DNA of 64,000 nucleotides from Acidobacteriota bacterium (GTDB lineage Bacteria > Acidobacteriota > Vicinamibacteria > Vicinamibacterales > UBA2999). The notes beneath the pieces are model-generated. The model was not told where the DNA came from. It searched no databases and saw nothing but the letters and a program-made list of their open reading frames with translations. The position numbers were made by a program, and so were the translations under genes. Below are positions 48,701 to 57,600 of this stretch, one piece after another. The stretch lies in NCBI GenBank assembly GCA_021730945.1, contig JAKFYH010000054.1, forward strand, positions 20,693 through 84,692, written 5' to 3'. Position 1 is the stretch's first letter. Each line of letters begins with the position of its first letter.

Positions 48701-49440
48701 TGCTCTATCCCCGGGGCGAGCAGCCGCGGACGGTCCGGTTTCTTCTGGATGGCAAGGTCCGCACCACCGGGGCTCACGGCGAGGCCAGCGAAACGGCGGC
48801 GCCGGCGCCGCTCGCCGTCGAACAGGCCCTTGAAGGTTCGCCCATGCCGGACACGGTCGTCGCCATCGACCGGGTGATTAGCCTGGCCCTGACCCATGAT
48901 GAGTTCCTGGCCTTGCTGGCCGAGAACGTCGAGTTGGCCGAGGGACTCTTCCGGCTGCTGATCCAGTCACAACAGTTGTCGGTGGGCCACAGCCTGATTC
49001 ACGGCACCGTTGCACCCGACTTGCGGGATCGCGTGGCCGCCGGGTTGCAAGCGGTCGATCGGCTGCTCTTGCTGCAGTCGAGTCCACTGCTGGCGCACGC
49101 CACCGCGGCGCAGTTGTGGCGACTGTCGGCGATCGCCCGTCCGGTGACGCTGGCGGCCGGCTCGACCCCGATCGACCGCGGCGGCGAGGCCGCGATCCTG
49201 ATCATCCTGAGCGGCGCCTTGCAGGTCACGGCACCAGACGGCGCCACCGACACGGCGGCCACCGGCGACGTGGTGGGGCTGTACGAAACCCTGGGCGGGA
49301 CACGGTTCGAGGCCGCGCTGACGGTGGTTGAAGACGTCACCGCGCTCAGGCTCGAACGCCACTCGCTGTTTGAGCTGCTGGCCGATCACACCGACCTGCT
49401 GCAGGGCGTCTTCTCGATCCTGCTCAGGCGCGAAGCGTAG
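45763..49440 (+). CDS. NTT-like membrane protein fused to HEAT repeats and two cNMP-binding-like domains
   Basis: The 1225-residue paralogue of the neighbouring gene has about 12 membrane segments (residues 20-415; FWTLANDVYDPRQAKRIFGFIGGG), HEAT repeats (about 430-930) and two C-terminal cyclic-nucleotide-binding-like domains (about 945-1070 and 1085-1220, e.g. LPLFEYTQVNDLFRLARLG and GEAAILIILSGALQV). The canonical phosphate-binding cassette is weak, so ligand binding is uncertain. The architecture suggests a transporter or membrane platform gated by a soluble signal. The 3' end overlaps the convergent histidine kinase gene by 17 bp. Confidence 0.8.
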   Translation: MLTRLLNPIVQLRTGESTTALLMFLYSFLAMTSYNIVKPITRSEFISSLGADNLPWVQFGAGVLIGFLMQGYTVLMKPVPRRWTIPVTQAGMAGLLLMFWFLFTTIGADWIAVAFYVLALILGILLISQFWTLANDVYDPRQAKRIFGFIGGGASLGGATGAGLTAFLVESIGAKQMLLVSAAIMGLCFLIVTFIIRREQAAGSSDATKTGEEENVSSGEAVQLLRSSRHLQIIALVIGFAAIGAAIIEQQLNMAAAEAKGATNSDAIAAFLAQITVYLSLIGFVIQVGLTSRIHRVLGIGFALLVLPMSLGTTAVIMLFNRALWAPGLARVLDTSLRYTVDKTSREVLFLPLPSELKYRAKPFIDVTVDRLSKGMGALLILVLIKDWGLGWNWQQLSYASLTMVGLWVITAMQARKEYMRTFRRSIEQQEVAPQDLRAVTLDPRSIETLVSELSDPEPRRVLYAIDLLDAMDKRHLVTPLLLAHESAEIRARVLRVAEAAGTSAADRWLPRVERALKDPDAAVRIAAVGALSALRAQEAADAMRPFLNGNDQALSIVAAAALADSSHAADTTAADDLLRRFSSDTREQGAAGRLLCARALGDVANPAFRPLLVPLMYDSDVEVAQAAVESAGKLGAQDFLFVPPLVSLLRNRRLKSAARQVLVGFGEPVVAPLAYFMLDREDDIWVRRHVPSTLAALPFPSAVSALLSGLDDPDGYLKFKAVSALEHIRRADPAIAIDAATVTRHLHAEAGRAFSALTLHHNLFVAGGLDPACLLARSLSEKHQRRLGRTFQLLGLINTPSDIAAVRHSLQDSDPKVRSRGIEYLDNLLAGDVRKRVMILVEDMPAEERIRKGNVIYRTRVRDVEDTVAQLLHDEDESIAAAAVLLVEERGLWSLSDDLEHLLAHGDVRHQHVFQAASWALAAHRMPAEKRAALWQEPLPSVELADRLRRLPLFEYTQVNDLFRLARLGRQERHDAGSVLYPRGEQPRTVRFLLDGKVRTTGAHGEASETAAPAPLAVEQALEGSPMPDTVVAIDRVISLALTHDEFLALLAENVELAEGLFRLLIQSQQLSVGHSLIHGTVAPDLRDRVAAGLQAVDRLLLLQSSPLLAHATAAQLWRLSAIARPVTLAAGSTPIDRGGEAAILIILSGALQVTAPDGATDTAATGDVVGLYETLGGTRFEAALTVVEDVTALRLERHSLFELLADHTDLLQGVFSILLRREA

Positions 49441-50938
49441 GCAGCGTCACCTCGAAGACCGTCTCGACGTAGGGGGTGCTGCGTGCCGCCACACGGCCGC
49501 CGTGCCGCTCTATGATCGCCTTGACGATCGACAGCCCCAGGCCCGACCCCGACTGCGACCGCGAGCGGTCGGCCTTGTAGAAGCGGTCGAACACGTGCGG
49601 CAGGTGTTCGGCGGGAATGCCGGCGCCGTTGTCGCTCACCGTCAACACCATGCTGCCGCCGTCTTGACGGGCACCGAGCCGAATCTGGCCGCCGGGCGGC
49701 GTGTGCTTCAGGGCATTGGCGGCCAGGTTCTGCATCGCCTGTTCAATGCGCATGGGATCGCCCACCAGCCGCAGGTCCTCGTCGTGCGGCTCGATGACGA
49801 TCGAGACCTGCTTGTCCTCGGCAGTCTTGGCGTGGCGCTCTGAGACACGCTCGAATAGCTCATCGACGGCCACCGACTCCTGGGCGAGCGAGATGCCGCC
49901 GGCCTCAAAGCGAGCCAGGTCGAGCAGGTCGCCGACCAGGCGCTCGATGCGCTCGCCTTCCTCCTGGATCACCTTGACCGCCCGCAGGCCTTCCGCCGCC
50001 TGCGGCGTGAACTGTGGCAGCGCCAGGGTTTCGGCATAGCCGCGAATGGCGGTCAGCGGCGTCATCAGCTCGTGCGAGACGTCGGCCAGTAACTGGCGGC
50101 GGGCCCGATCGGCCTCAACCAGTTGCGCCTGGCGGGCGGCCAGGTCCGCAGCCATGCGGTTGAAGGCGTCGGCCACCGCCGACACTTCGTCGCCGCCGAT
50201 CGCCGGGGCGCGGGCCGTCAGGTCGCCTTCGCCAAACCGGCGGGCGGCGTCTTCAAGCGCACGCAGCCGCGCCTGCGCCGGCCGGAAGATCACCAGGGCC
50301 GCCAGCGCGGTGCCGGCAATCAGCAGCAGGAAGGCGCCAATCGCGAGCGGGGTGCCGATGACGTCGGCCGCACGGCCCAGGCCGGTCAGCGGCGGCACCC
50401 AGACCACGCCCACGACCTCACCGTTGTGCTCGATGGACGCCATCTCCGGTCCGCGGCGCGGGCCGCCGAACGGCCCTCGGGGGACCAACCCTGGCGGCGG
50501 ACCCGCCATGCCGGGTGGCGGCATCCGCTCGCGCGGCGCTACGCCGCGGCCACCGGCCGATCCGGGCGATCGCCGCTTGAACGCACCAGGCATGCGCATG
50601 CCCTGCGGCACGTCGATGCCGGGCGGCGCGACGACGCGACCGTCGGCCAGGAGCACGACCGCCGGCCGATGCAGTTCGCCGATGCGGCGCTTCGCGTAGG
50701 CCTCGAGATCGAGCGCGGGATTGCGGGTGAGCTCCGATTCGAACTCGGCCGCGACCAGCTCTGCGAAGTCGCGGCCCATGCGCGCCGGCATGCCACCTTC
50801 GGTTTCACCGGCCACCCAGATGAACAGCCCCACCTGCAGGCCGAGCGTCATGCCCAGGAACAGGATGAAACCAAGGCCGATACGCCAATAGAGGCTGCGG
50901 CCGAAACCACGAGTGGACCGTGCGGGCGAGTCAGACAT
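49424..50938 (-). CDS. HAMP-containing sensor histidine kinase
   Basis: The 504-residue kinase has two membrane segments (about residues 18-42 and 196-218) around a periplasmic domain, HAMP (about 220-270), HisKA with H289 (DVSHELMTPLT) and HATPase boxes N (NLAANALKH), G1 (DNGAGIP), F (FDRFYK) and G2 (SGSGLGLSIVK). The periplasmic domain includes a Met/Pro/Gly/Arg-rich stretch (about 113-166). ATG at 50938 overlaps the response-regulator stop by 8 bp. Confidence 0.95.
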   Translation of the reverse strand: MSDSPARSTRGFGRSLYWRIGLGFILFLGMTLGLQVGLFIWVAGETEGGMPARMGRDFAELVAAEFESELTRNPALDLEAYAKRRIGELHRPAVVLLADGRVVAPPGIDVPQGMRMPGAFKRRSPGSAGGRGVAPRERMPPPGMAGPPPGLVPRGPFGGPRRGPEMASIEHNGEVVGVVWVPPLTGLGRAADVIGTPLAIGAFLLLIAGTALAALVIFRPAQARLRALEDAARRFGEGDLTARAPAIGGDEVSAVADAFNRMAADLAARQAQLVEADRARRQLLADVSHELMTPLTAIRGYAETLALPQFTPQAAEGLRAVKVIQEEGERIERLVGDLLDLARFEAGGISLAQESVAVDELFERVSERHAKTAEDKQVSIVIEPHDEDLRLVGDPMRIEQAMQNLAANALKHTPPGGQIRLGARQDGGSMVLTVSDNGAGIPAEHLPHVFDRFYKADRSRSQSGSGLGLSIVKAIIERHGGRVAARSTPYVETVFEVTLPTLRA

Positions 50939-51641
50939 CGGCAAACTTGTAGCCGCTTCCCCACACCGTGAGGATGATGGCCGGGTCAGCCGGGTCCACT
51001 TCGATCCGGCGGCGCAGTCGTTTCACCAGGGAGTCGACGCTGCGCTCGGTGACGTAGGTGCGATCGGGCCACACCCGCGTCAGCAGCGCCTCGCGGCTGA
51101 ACACAATCCCCGGGTGCGTCGCCAGCACAAACAGCAGGCGGAACTCCTGCGCGGTCAGATCCACGTCGGCGCCTCGCACGCGGGCGCGGCGGCGCGAGGG
51201 GTCGATGTGCAGGCCGTGAATCTCGATCGGGCGATCGCCGGCGCCGGCCGCCTCGGCCTGCAGCTGCGAGCGGCGCGGCCGCCGCAGCAGAGCCCTGACC
51301 CGCGCGACCAGCTCGCGGATGCCGAACGGCTTGGCCAGGTAGTCGTCGGCGCCGCTCTCCAGGCCGAGCACCTTGTCGCTTTCCTCGCGCCGGGCCGTCA
51401 GCATCATGATCGGGACGTCCTGGTTGGGGCCCTCCCGCCGGATTGAGCGGCAGATCGACACCCCATCCATCCCCGGCAACATCAGGTCGAGCACGATCAG
51501 GTCGAACGCCTGGGCGCCGGCGCGGGCCAGGCCCTCGAGGCCATCGCCGACCGCCTCGGTGTCCAGACCCTCCAGTCCCAGGTGCAGGACAATCAGGTCG
51601 CGGATGTGGGTGTCGTCTTCAATCACCAGGACGCGGGACAT
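50931..51641 (-). CDS. OmpR-family response regulator
   Basis: The 236-residue protein has a receiver domain with acidic pocket EDD (8-10), phosphoacceptor D52 (LDLMLPGMDG) and conserved lysine in LAKPFG, followed by a winged-helix DNA-binding domain (TAQEFRLL, RVWPDRTYVTERSVDSLVKRLRRR-type). It is the partner of the downstream kinase (8-bp overlap). It diverges from the Spy/CpxP-like gene across 139 bp, a likely target promoter. Confidence 0.95.
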   Translation of the reverse strand: MSRVLVIEDDTHIRDLIVLHLGLEGLDTEAVGDGLEGLARAGAQAFDLIVLDLMLPGMDGVSICRSIRREGPNQDVPIMMLTARREESDKVLGLESGADDYLAKPFGIRELVARVRALLRRPRRSQLQAEAAGAGDRPIEIHGLHIDPSRRRARVRGADVDLTAQEFRLLFVLATHPGIVFSREALLTRVWPDRTYVTERSVDSLVKRLRRRIEVDPADPAIILTVWGSGYKFADV

Positions 51642-51780
51642 TACCTGGAAGTGTTCCACAAGATGGCGGCCGTTGGCCCGCCGAAGGCCTGGCAATGGCG
51701 GCTGCCACAGTTTTCTCACACGCCAGTCACGGTGCTGCCACGATAATTCCGTCTCATAGGCTAGAAGGAGACAGCAACAC

Positions 51781-52305
51781 ATGACCAAGACATTGAAACT
51801 TTCCCTTGCCGCGGGGCTCGTCGCGGTCGGTCTGGCGGCAGGTTCGGCGCTGGTAATGGCACAGGACGGGCAAATGCCCCGCCGTGGGCCGGGACCGGGC
51901 GGCGGCGGGCCGATGGCCGGCATGCGCGGCCCGGGCGGTCCCGGTGGACCGATGGGCATCGGCGGACCGGGCTTGCGCGGCTTGGACCTGAGCGACGACC
52001 AGAAGGCCCAGATCAAGTCGATCGCGGAGTCGCACCAGGCCGAATTCAAGGCGGTCGGCGAGAAGATGCGCGCTGCGCGCGACGGCATGCAGGCGCTGAT
52101 CGAGGCTGACACGCTGGATGAGGCCGCAGTGCGCGCCAAGAGCGTCGACGTGGCAGCGGCTGAGGCCGACGCGGCGATTCTGAACGCCAGGGTCCGCGCC
52201 CAGACCATGCAAATCCTGACCGCGGAGCAGCTGGCCAAGCTCAAGGCACAGCGGGCCGAGCGGGAGGCTCAACCGCGCCGGCAACGCGGACCGGGCCAGC
52301 GCTAA
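51781..52305 (+). CDS. Spy/CpxP-like periplasmic protein with LTxxQ motif
   Basis: The 174-residue protein has a signal peptide (cut near residue 27), a Gly/Pro/Met/Arg-rich stretch (about 28-66) and a helical domain ending LTAEQLAKLKAQRAE, the LTxxQ signature of Spy/CpxP proteins. These are periplasmic chaperones or metal-stress accessory proteins induced by envelope two-component systems. AAGGAG lies 10 bases before the ATG. Divergent placement beside the OmpR/kinase pair fits such regulation. Confidence 0.88.
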   Translation: MTKTLKLSLAAGLVAVGLAAGSALVMAQDGQMPRRGPGPGGGGPMAGMRGPGGPGGPMGIGGPGLRGLDLSDDQKAQIKSIAESHQAEFKAVGEKMRAARDGMQALIEADTLDEAAVRAKSVDVAAAEADAAILNARVRAQTMQILTAEQLAKLKAQRAEREAQPRRQRGPGQR

Positions 52306-52338
52306 CTGGCTAGAGGCAGCTTTTCGGGGTCTCCAGTG

Positions 52339-52362
52339 GAGGCAACCCCGTGGGGTTGCCTC
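52339..52362. terminator. bidirectional hairpin sharing arms with 9513-9538
   Basis: GAGGCAACCCC (52339-52349) and GGGGTTGCCTC (52352-52362) form a perfect 11-bp inverted repeat between the convergent Spy-like and DUF6265 genes. The same two arms, with a different loop, form the hairpin at 9513-9538. Confidence 0.75.
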
Positions 52363-52366
52363 TCCC

Positions 52367-52843
52367 CTACTTCGCCGGGCTCCACCGCCATTCCTGTCCT
52401 CTGATCTTGCCGTTCGCGGTGCCCTCAATCCGGGCCCGCAGATCGGCGCCATCCTTCCAGTAGATAATCCGCTGCGGAAAGTCGTGCGCGAGGTTCTCGA
52501 ACACGACGCGCAGGTCGCCCACTTCCTTGAGCGGAAACGGCGTGGCCGGCGAGCGGCCGTTGGGCATCGACAGGTAGACGATTGCGTCGCCCTGCTGTTC
52601 GATACGCAGGAACTCAAATCCGAGCGTCCGGCCCTTCCCGACATCGCGGTGCATGCCGATCATCGAATTGCCTTTCGGCATGGTCCACAGTTCCTCCATC
52701 TCGATACCGCCGGAGCTACCGGCCCAGGACCCGGCCATCCAGGCCAGACTCTGCAGGGTGGGTGGAGCCTGCAAGCCGGCGGTCACTGGTGCACCGGCAG
52801 CGGCGAGCATTCCGGCCAGCGCGACGACCACGAATCGGTTCAT
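52367..52843 (-). CDS. DUF6265-type exported protein
   Basis: The 158-residue protein has a signal peptide and the segments LAWMAGSWAG, EELWTMPKGNSMIGMHR and FENLAHDFPQRIIYW that I associate with the DUF6265 family. A lipocalin-like beta barrel is the likely fold; function is unknown. Its ATG overlaps the stop of the P1B-ATPase-like gene (ATGA), so the two are coupled. Confidence 0.75.
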   Translation of the reverse strand: MNRFVVVALAGMLAAAGAPVTAGLQAPPTLQSLAWMAGSWAGSSGGIEMEELWTMPKGNSMIGMHRDVGKGRTLGFEFLRIEQQGDAIVYLSMPNGRSPATPFPLKEVGDLRVVFENLAHDFPQRIIYWKDGADLRARIEGTANGKIRGQEWRWSPAK

Positions 52844-54141
52844 ACGGCGGTCTCCCTTAAAGGTTTAACGCGAGTTCGCAGCAAGCGAAGGCCGTTCAAC
52901 GTCACGGCCACGGTCGCGCCGGTATCGGCCAGCACGGCCAGCCATAGCGGTGCGGCGCCGAACAACGCTGAAATCAGGAACGCGGCTTTCGTGGCCAGCG
53001 CCAGCGTCACGTTCTGGCGGATGACGCTCACCGCGCGTCGGGCGTGACCGACCAGGAACGCCAGGTCCTCCGGATGATCGCAGGTCAGCACCACATCGAC
53101 CTTCTCCAGTGGCACCGTCGCACTCGTCCGGCACTGCACGACGACGCCGGCAGCGGCAAGTGCCGGCACGGTCGGCAATGATGCAGTCGCGGCGCGTTCG
53201 AGCGGCGCACCCCCCTTGAACAGCACGCCGCGCCGGGCCGCCGAGGTCAGCGCCGCCACGACGGTGACCGGCGTCGAAATCACCAGCGCACACGGACAAG
53301 CCAGCACCAGGAAGATGAGGCCGCGATAGAACCACGTTTCCCACCGGCCATCGACAAGCGGCGGACCGAGCGCCACGGCCAAAGCGGCAAAGGTCACGAC
53401 CGGGGTGTAGACGGCGGCAAATTTCTCGATCCAGCGTTCGACGTTGGCCGACTCGTGGCCGCGATCCTCTCCCCATCCGGGTTCGTGGCCAACCAGGTGG
53501 GCCACGGCGTGCCGGGCCCGATCGATGCTCCACGCTTCCATCAGGTGCGCCGCCGCGAACAGGAACGCCACGGCGGCCGCCTCGGCCCACTGGCCGATCA
53601 TGGCCGCGCCGATCGCCGACAGGCACACCAGCACGTGCATGTCGAGATGGAGGTGGCGCAGCGACGCGACCGCGCGCGGAATCATCGGTGCCAGGCCGGC
53701 CGCTGCCGAGAGGCCATAGGCAACCACCGCGCCCCGCTGGTGCCCATGCCCATCGTCGCCATGACCCAACAGCGCTTCGCTCCAGGAATCGGAGAAGTAC
53801 CCGTCGATCAGCCAACCAAGCAGGAACGCCGCCAGGCTGGCGGCGGCCCACCACCTGGCGGTGTCGTGATGGTGATGATGATCGTCGCCGACCACGTCGC
53901 CGGCATCGTGCACGTGCGCGGTGAGGCCGGTCGCGGCGACCGCGGCGAGAACGGCGGCGGCAGGCACGACCGACGGGTCGTAGGTGACGTCGACGCGCCG
54001 CCCGACCAGGTCGAAGGTGAGCTCGCCTATGCCGGGGCGGTTGAGCGCGCGCCGGATCAGCGCGGCCTCATCGGCGCAATCCATCCCCGCAACATGTAAC
54101 CTCAACACAGATGCCAGGGCCGCAGATGACGCAGATGACAC
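52840..54141 (-). CDS. P1B-type ATPase relative lacking actuator and phosphorylation domains
   Basis: The 433-residue protein has an HMA domain (GMDCADEA, C22), His-rich loops (DDHHHHHD at 87-93, GHGDDGHGHQ, HEPGWGEDRGHE), membrane segments in the usual P1B order and the transmembrane CPC motif (282-284, ACPCALVISTPVTVVAA). The actuator domain expected near residues 215-235, the DKTGT phosphorylation site, the whole N-domain and GDGxND are absent; the frame passes straight from KGGAPLERA to the C-terminal VIRQNVTLAL and LADTGATVAV segments. It cannot work as an ATPase pump. The GTG start lies in a dispersed microrepeat; GTG 54108 is an alternative. Confidence 0.85.
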   Translation of the reverse strand: MSSASSAALASVLRLHVAGMDCADEAALIRRALNRPGIGELTFDLVGRRVDVTYDPSVVPAAAVLAAVAATGLTAHVHDAGDVVGDDHHHHHDTARWWAAASLAAFLLGWLIDGYFSDSWSEALLGHGDDGHGHQRGAVVAYGLSAAAGLAPMIPRAVASLRHLHLDMHVLVCLSAIGAAMIGQWAEAAAVAFLFAAAHLMEAWSIDRARHAVAHLVGHEPGWGEDRGHESANVERWIEKFAAVYTPVVTFAALAVALGPPLVDGRWETWFYRGLIFLVLACPCALVISTPVTVVAALTSAARRGVLFKGGAPLERAATASLPTVPALAAAGVVVQCRTSATVPLEKVDVVLTCDHPEDLAFLVGHARRAVSVIRQNVTLALATKAAFLISALFGAAPLWLAVLADTGATVAVTLNGLRLLRTRVKPLRETAV

Positions 54142-54146
54142 AGATT
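54117..54146. repeat. GATGACGCA-type microrepeat overlapping a gene start
   Basis: GGCCGCAGATGACGCAGATG followed by ACACAGATTT is the reverse-orientation relative of the array at 430-471. The GTG start and first seven codons (MSSASSA) of the P1B-ATPase-like gene are read from it. Confidence 0.6.
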
Positions 54147-54173
54147 TCCTGGTCAGACTGATTGGTCGAGTGA

Positions 54174-54641
54174 TTACAGCTGCTGAACCGCGGCGAGCAC
54201 TTCGTCGGCGTGGCCGTCAACCCTGACACCGTCCCATCGGCGCACGACCTTGCCATCGGCGCCGATCAGGTAGGTGGTCCGGGCCACGCCCATGTACTTG
54301 CGGCCGTACATCGACTTCTCCTGCCACACGCCGTACTTCTCCATCACGACGTGGTCGGCATCGGCGAGCAGCGGGAAGGTCAGGCCGTATTTGCCGGCGA
54401 ACCTGGCCTTGCTCTTCGAATCGAGCACGCTCATGCCGAGGACGGCGGCCTTGCTCTTCTTGAACTTCGGCAGGTTGTCCTGGAACGCGCACGATTCCTT
54501 GGTGCAGCCCGGGGTGTCGTCCTTCGGGTAGAAGTAGATCACCACCGGCTGGCCGGCGTAGTCGGCCAGGGTGTGGGCCTGGCCGGCCTGGTCGGGCAAC
54601 GAGAACGCGGGGGCCTTCTTGCCGGGTTCGATCAGAGGCAT
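54174..54641 (-). CDS. bcp: thioredoxin-dependent thiol peroxidase (BCP/PrxQ)
   Basis: The 155-residue peroxiredoxin has the peroxidatic C46 in DDTPGCTKESC and a resolving C51 five residues later, the PrxQ/BCP pattern, plus YPKDDTPGCT context and the late RTTYLI strand. It reduces hydroperoxides in the cytoplasm using thioredoxin. ATG at 54641 matches the family start (MPLIEPGKKAPAFSL). Confidence 0.95.
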   Translation of the reverse strand: MPLIEPGKKAPAFSLPDQAGQAHTLADYAGQPVVIYFYPKDDTPGCTKESCAFQDNLPKFKKSKAAVLGMSVLDSKSKARFAGKYGLTFPLLADADHVVMEKYGVWQEKSMYGRKYMGVARTTYLIGADGKVVRRWDGVRVDGHADEVLAAVQQL

Positions 54642-54654
54642 GGTGGTTGGATGC

Positions 54655-57600
54655 CTATTGGGCGGTCGGGGTTGCGCGGCGTTCAAACGGCACGGCGGCG
54701 TGGGAACGGCGCGGCTCGGCGCCGCCCTCCACCCGTTTGTTCGCCACATCAATGGTGATGGCCGCCGCGTAGCCGTAACGCACCTCGCCCTTGCGGCCGA
54801 TGCGCTGGAAGCGGTGACCGCGATCGATCAGGTTATTCAGCAGGGCGCGCGGGAAGCGATCTTCGATCTCGATGCGCTCGCCGTTCTCCAGCGGATCGGC
54901 GGGATCGCGGCCGGGCAGAAACCGCGGCGCCTCGATCGCGGCCTGCGCGCCGAGCTTGCCGTCGATCACGCCGGTGATGATGTTGTAGACCGAGACCGGG
55001 ATCCACGCATTACCGGCGCATCCCACCGCCAGCCGCGGCACCTCTTCGCCGTTGGCCTTCTGCTCAAATACCAGCGTCGGCACACTGGCCGTGCTCGATC
55101 GCATCAACGGCACCAGGCTGCCGTAGGCACCGGGGGTCAGGCGATTCGAACGCAGGTGGTTGTTGTAGAGAAAGCCGAGGCCCTTCGACACATAGAAGGT
55201 GCCGCCCCAGGTGCTGAGCGTCTGGGTGACCGCAATCATGTTGCCCTCGGCGTCGGCCACCGCGAACGAGGTTGTGCCGGTGCTGATGCGCGGCGTCGGC
55301 GCCGTCGGCGCGGCCGGCGCTTCGTCCGGAAGCTGGCGCTCGTAGCGCGACGCCTTCCTGGCGTCGATCTTCTCGAACAGCTTCTTGGCGTGCTCGGCGG
55401 TCAGGTGTTCCTCGAACTCTACCGGCCAGCGTTCGGGATCGGCCACGCGTCGCAGCGGGTCGCGCACCTTCCACGACTCGACCAGGTAGTGCAGGTAGTC
55501 GGGGTCAAGGGACGCCCGCGCACCAGGGGCCGGTTGATAGTTCTCGAGGACGTGCAGCGACTCGAACAACTGGATGCCGGTCGACACCGGCGGACCGCCG
55601 GCATAGAGCGTATGGCCGCGATAGCGGCCCATCACCGGCACGCGTTCGATGGCGCGGTACTGCGCCAGGTCGGCGAAGGTGAGAATGCCGCCGTTCTCTT
55701 CCATGTCGGCGGCGATCTTCTTGGCGATCTCACCGCGATAGAAAGCATCAGCGCCGCCCTTCTGGATGGCGCGCAGGGTATTGGCGTAGTCCTTGTTGAA
55801 GAACCGATCGCCAGGCCGCGGCACCTTGCCGCCGGGCAGGTAGATCTTCGCGGCCTCTGGCCACTTCTCCAGAAAGCGGCGGCCTTCCGCAATGCTCGAC
55901 GGCAGGCCTTCGTCGAGGATGAAGCCCTCGTCGGCCAGCGCGATCGCCGGCGCCACCAGGTCTTCCCACTTCACCTTGCCACTGCCGTAGGTGCGAAACG
56001 CGTAGTCGAGGCCGGCGACCACGCCAGGAATATTGGCTGCGGCCGGGCCGTCGGCAACAATGCGTCCGTCCTGCATCAGGCGCGGATTGTCAGGGGTGGC
56101 ATGAATCGGCGTCATGTCCTTGTATTCAATGACGGTGGGTTTCTTCATGCCCTTCAAATAGAGCACTGCCGATCCATCACCGCCCACGCCCGACGCCTCG
56201 GGTTCGACCACACCGAGCGCGAACGACACGGCGATCATCGCGTCAACGACGTTGCCGCCCTTCTCGAAGGCCAGCCGCCCGGCTTCCGAGGCCAGCGGAT
56301 GCCCGGAGACGACGACCGCGCCGTTGGCGGTGATCACGGGCTTGATCAGCGGCTGCGCGGCCACCATTTCGTCAATCACCGATTCGAGGTCGGCCTCACT
56401 CCGCGCCGCGCTGGCGCGCGGACGAAACTCGTCGCGCCGAGCAGTCCACTGCTCCGCCGCCGGCGGCGCCGAGTAATACAACGTCCGCAGCGTGTTCCAG
56501 ACCCGATCGAACATCGCGGAAAAGATCGTGGACGAGGGCGCAAGGTCGGCCGCAATCGCTCCGCCCTCCTCATGCACCGGCAGCGGCGCGGCGACGCGCC
56601 ACAACTGAAAGGCGGCATTCAGCGCAAACAGCGGCGGCGCCTCGACGGCACTGCGCAGCGGGTTGCCGTTGTAGACCGGCTGCGGGTCCGGCAGCCCCGA
56701 CACGAGCAGCGTCTTGCCATCGGGCGACCACGCCGGCGCACCGCCCTTGCGTGACACCAGTTGGGGCTGCGCCGCCGGCTTGGCGCGCGGCAGCGGCTCC
56801 TCGGTGCCTTCGGGACGGGCCGGCTCGACGGCGGTGACCCAGACCGAACCAATGCCTTCGCGCACTGCGTAGAACGCCAGGCGCGTGTTGTCCGGCGCCC
56901 ACGAGGGATAGGCCTCGTGGCCGCGGACGCGGACGATGCGGGTGGCGCGCAGCGGCTGGCCATCAGTGCCAACACTCGGCACCGACGCGGTGACCGGCCG
57001 CGCCGGCCGCGCGCCAAGCGGCGTCGGCTTGGCCACCGCAAGCGGTGGCACCGGCATCCACCACAAGTCGAGATCGTCCTCGGCGTCACGTTCGGAGATG
57101 AATGCCACCTTGGCGCCATCGGGCGAGACCCGCGGGTAGGTTTCGCTGTCGGCCGTCTCGGTCAGCGCCTGCGGCGCCTGCCAGGTGGCGGAGCCATCGA
57201 CTTGACGGGCGATGAACAGATCCCACTGCAGGCTGGGATCGCCCTCGCGTCCCGAGCGGGGCGCATCACGATGCGCGAAGACCAAGCGGCCATCCGCGGT
57301 CCACGACGGCCACCGCTCATCGCCAGCCATTGTCGTTGCCGCGATCGGGGCGCCGACGGCAACGCCGTTCTTCACGGCCACGACGAGGACGTCGAAGCCG
57401 TCACCGCGATCGGCGGCGTAGGCCAGCCGGCTGCCGTCGGGCGACCACGCCGGTTCGCGCTCGATCGCCATGCCATCGGCGACCGTGACCGCTTTCCCCT
57501 GGCGGCCTTCCGGGGTCATGGTCCAGATGCGATCGAGGTACGACACGGCAATGCGGCGGCCGTCAGGCGCCCAGGCCGGCTCCTGGACACCGGCCGGCGC

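Noticed and set aside
54571..56754. Long plus-strand open frame antisense to the propeller/GGT gene
   Set aside because: Same reason: mirror of a well-supported gene, no domain, no ribosome binding site.
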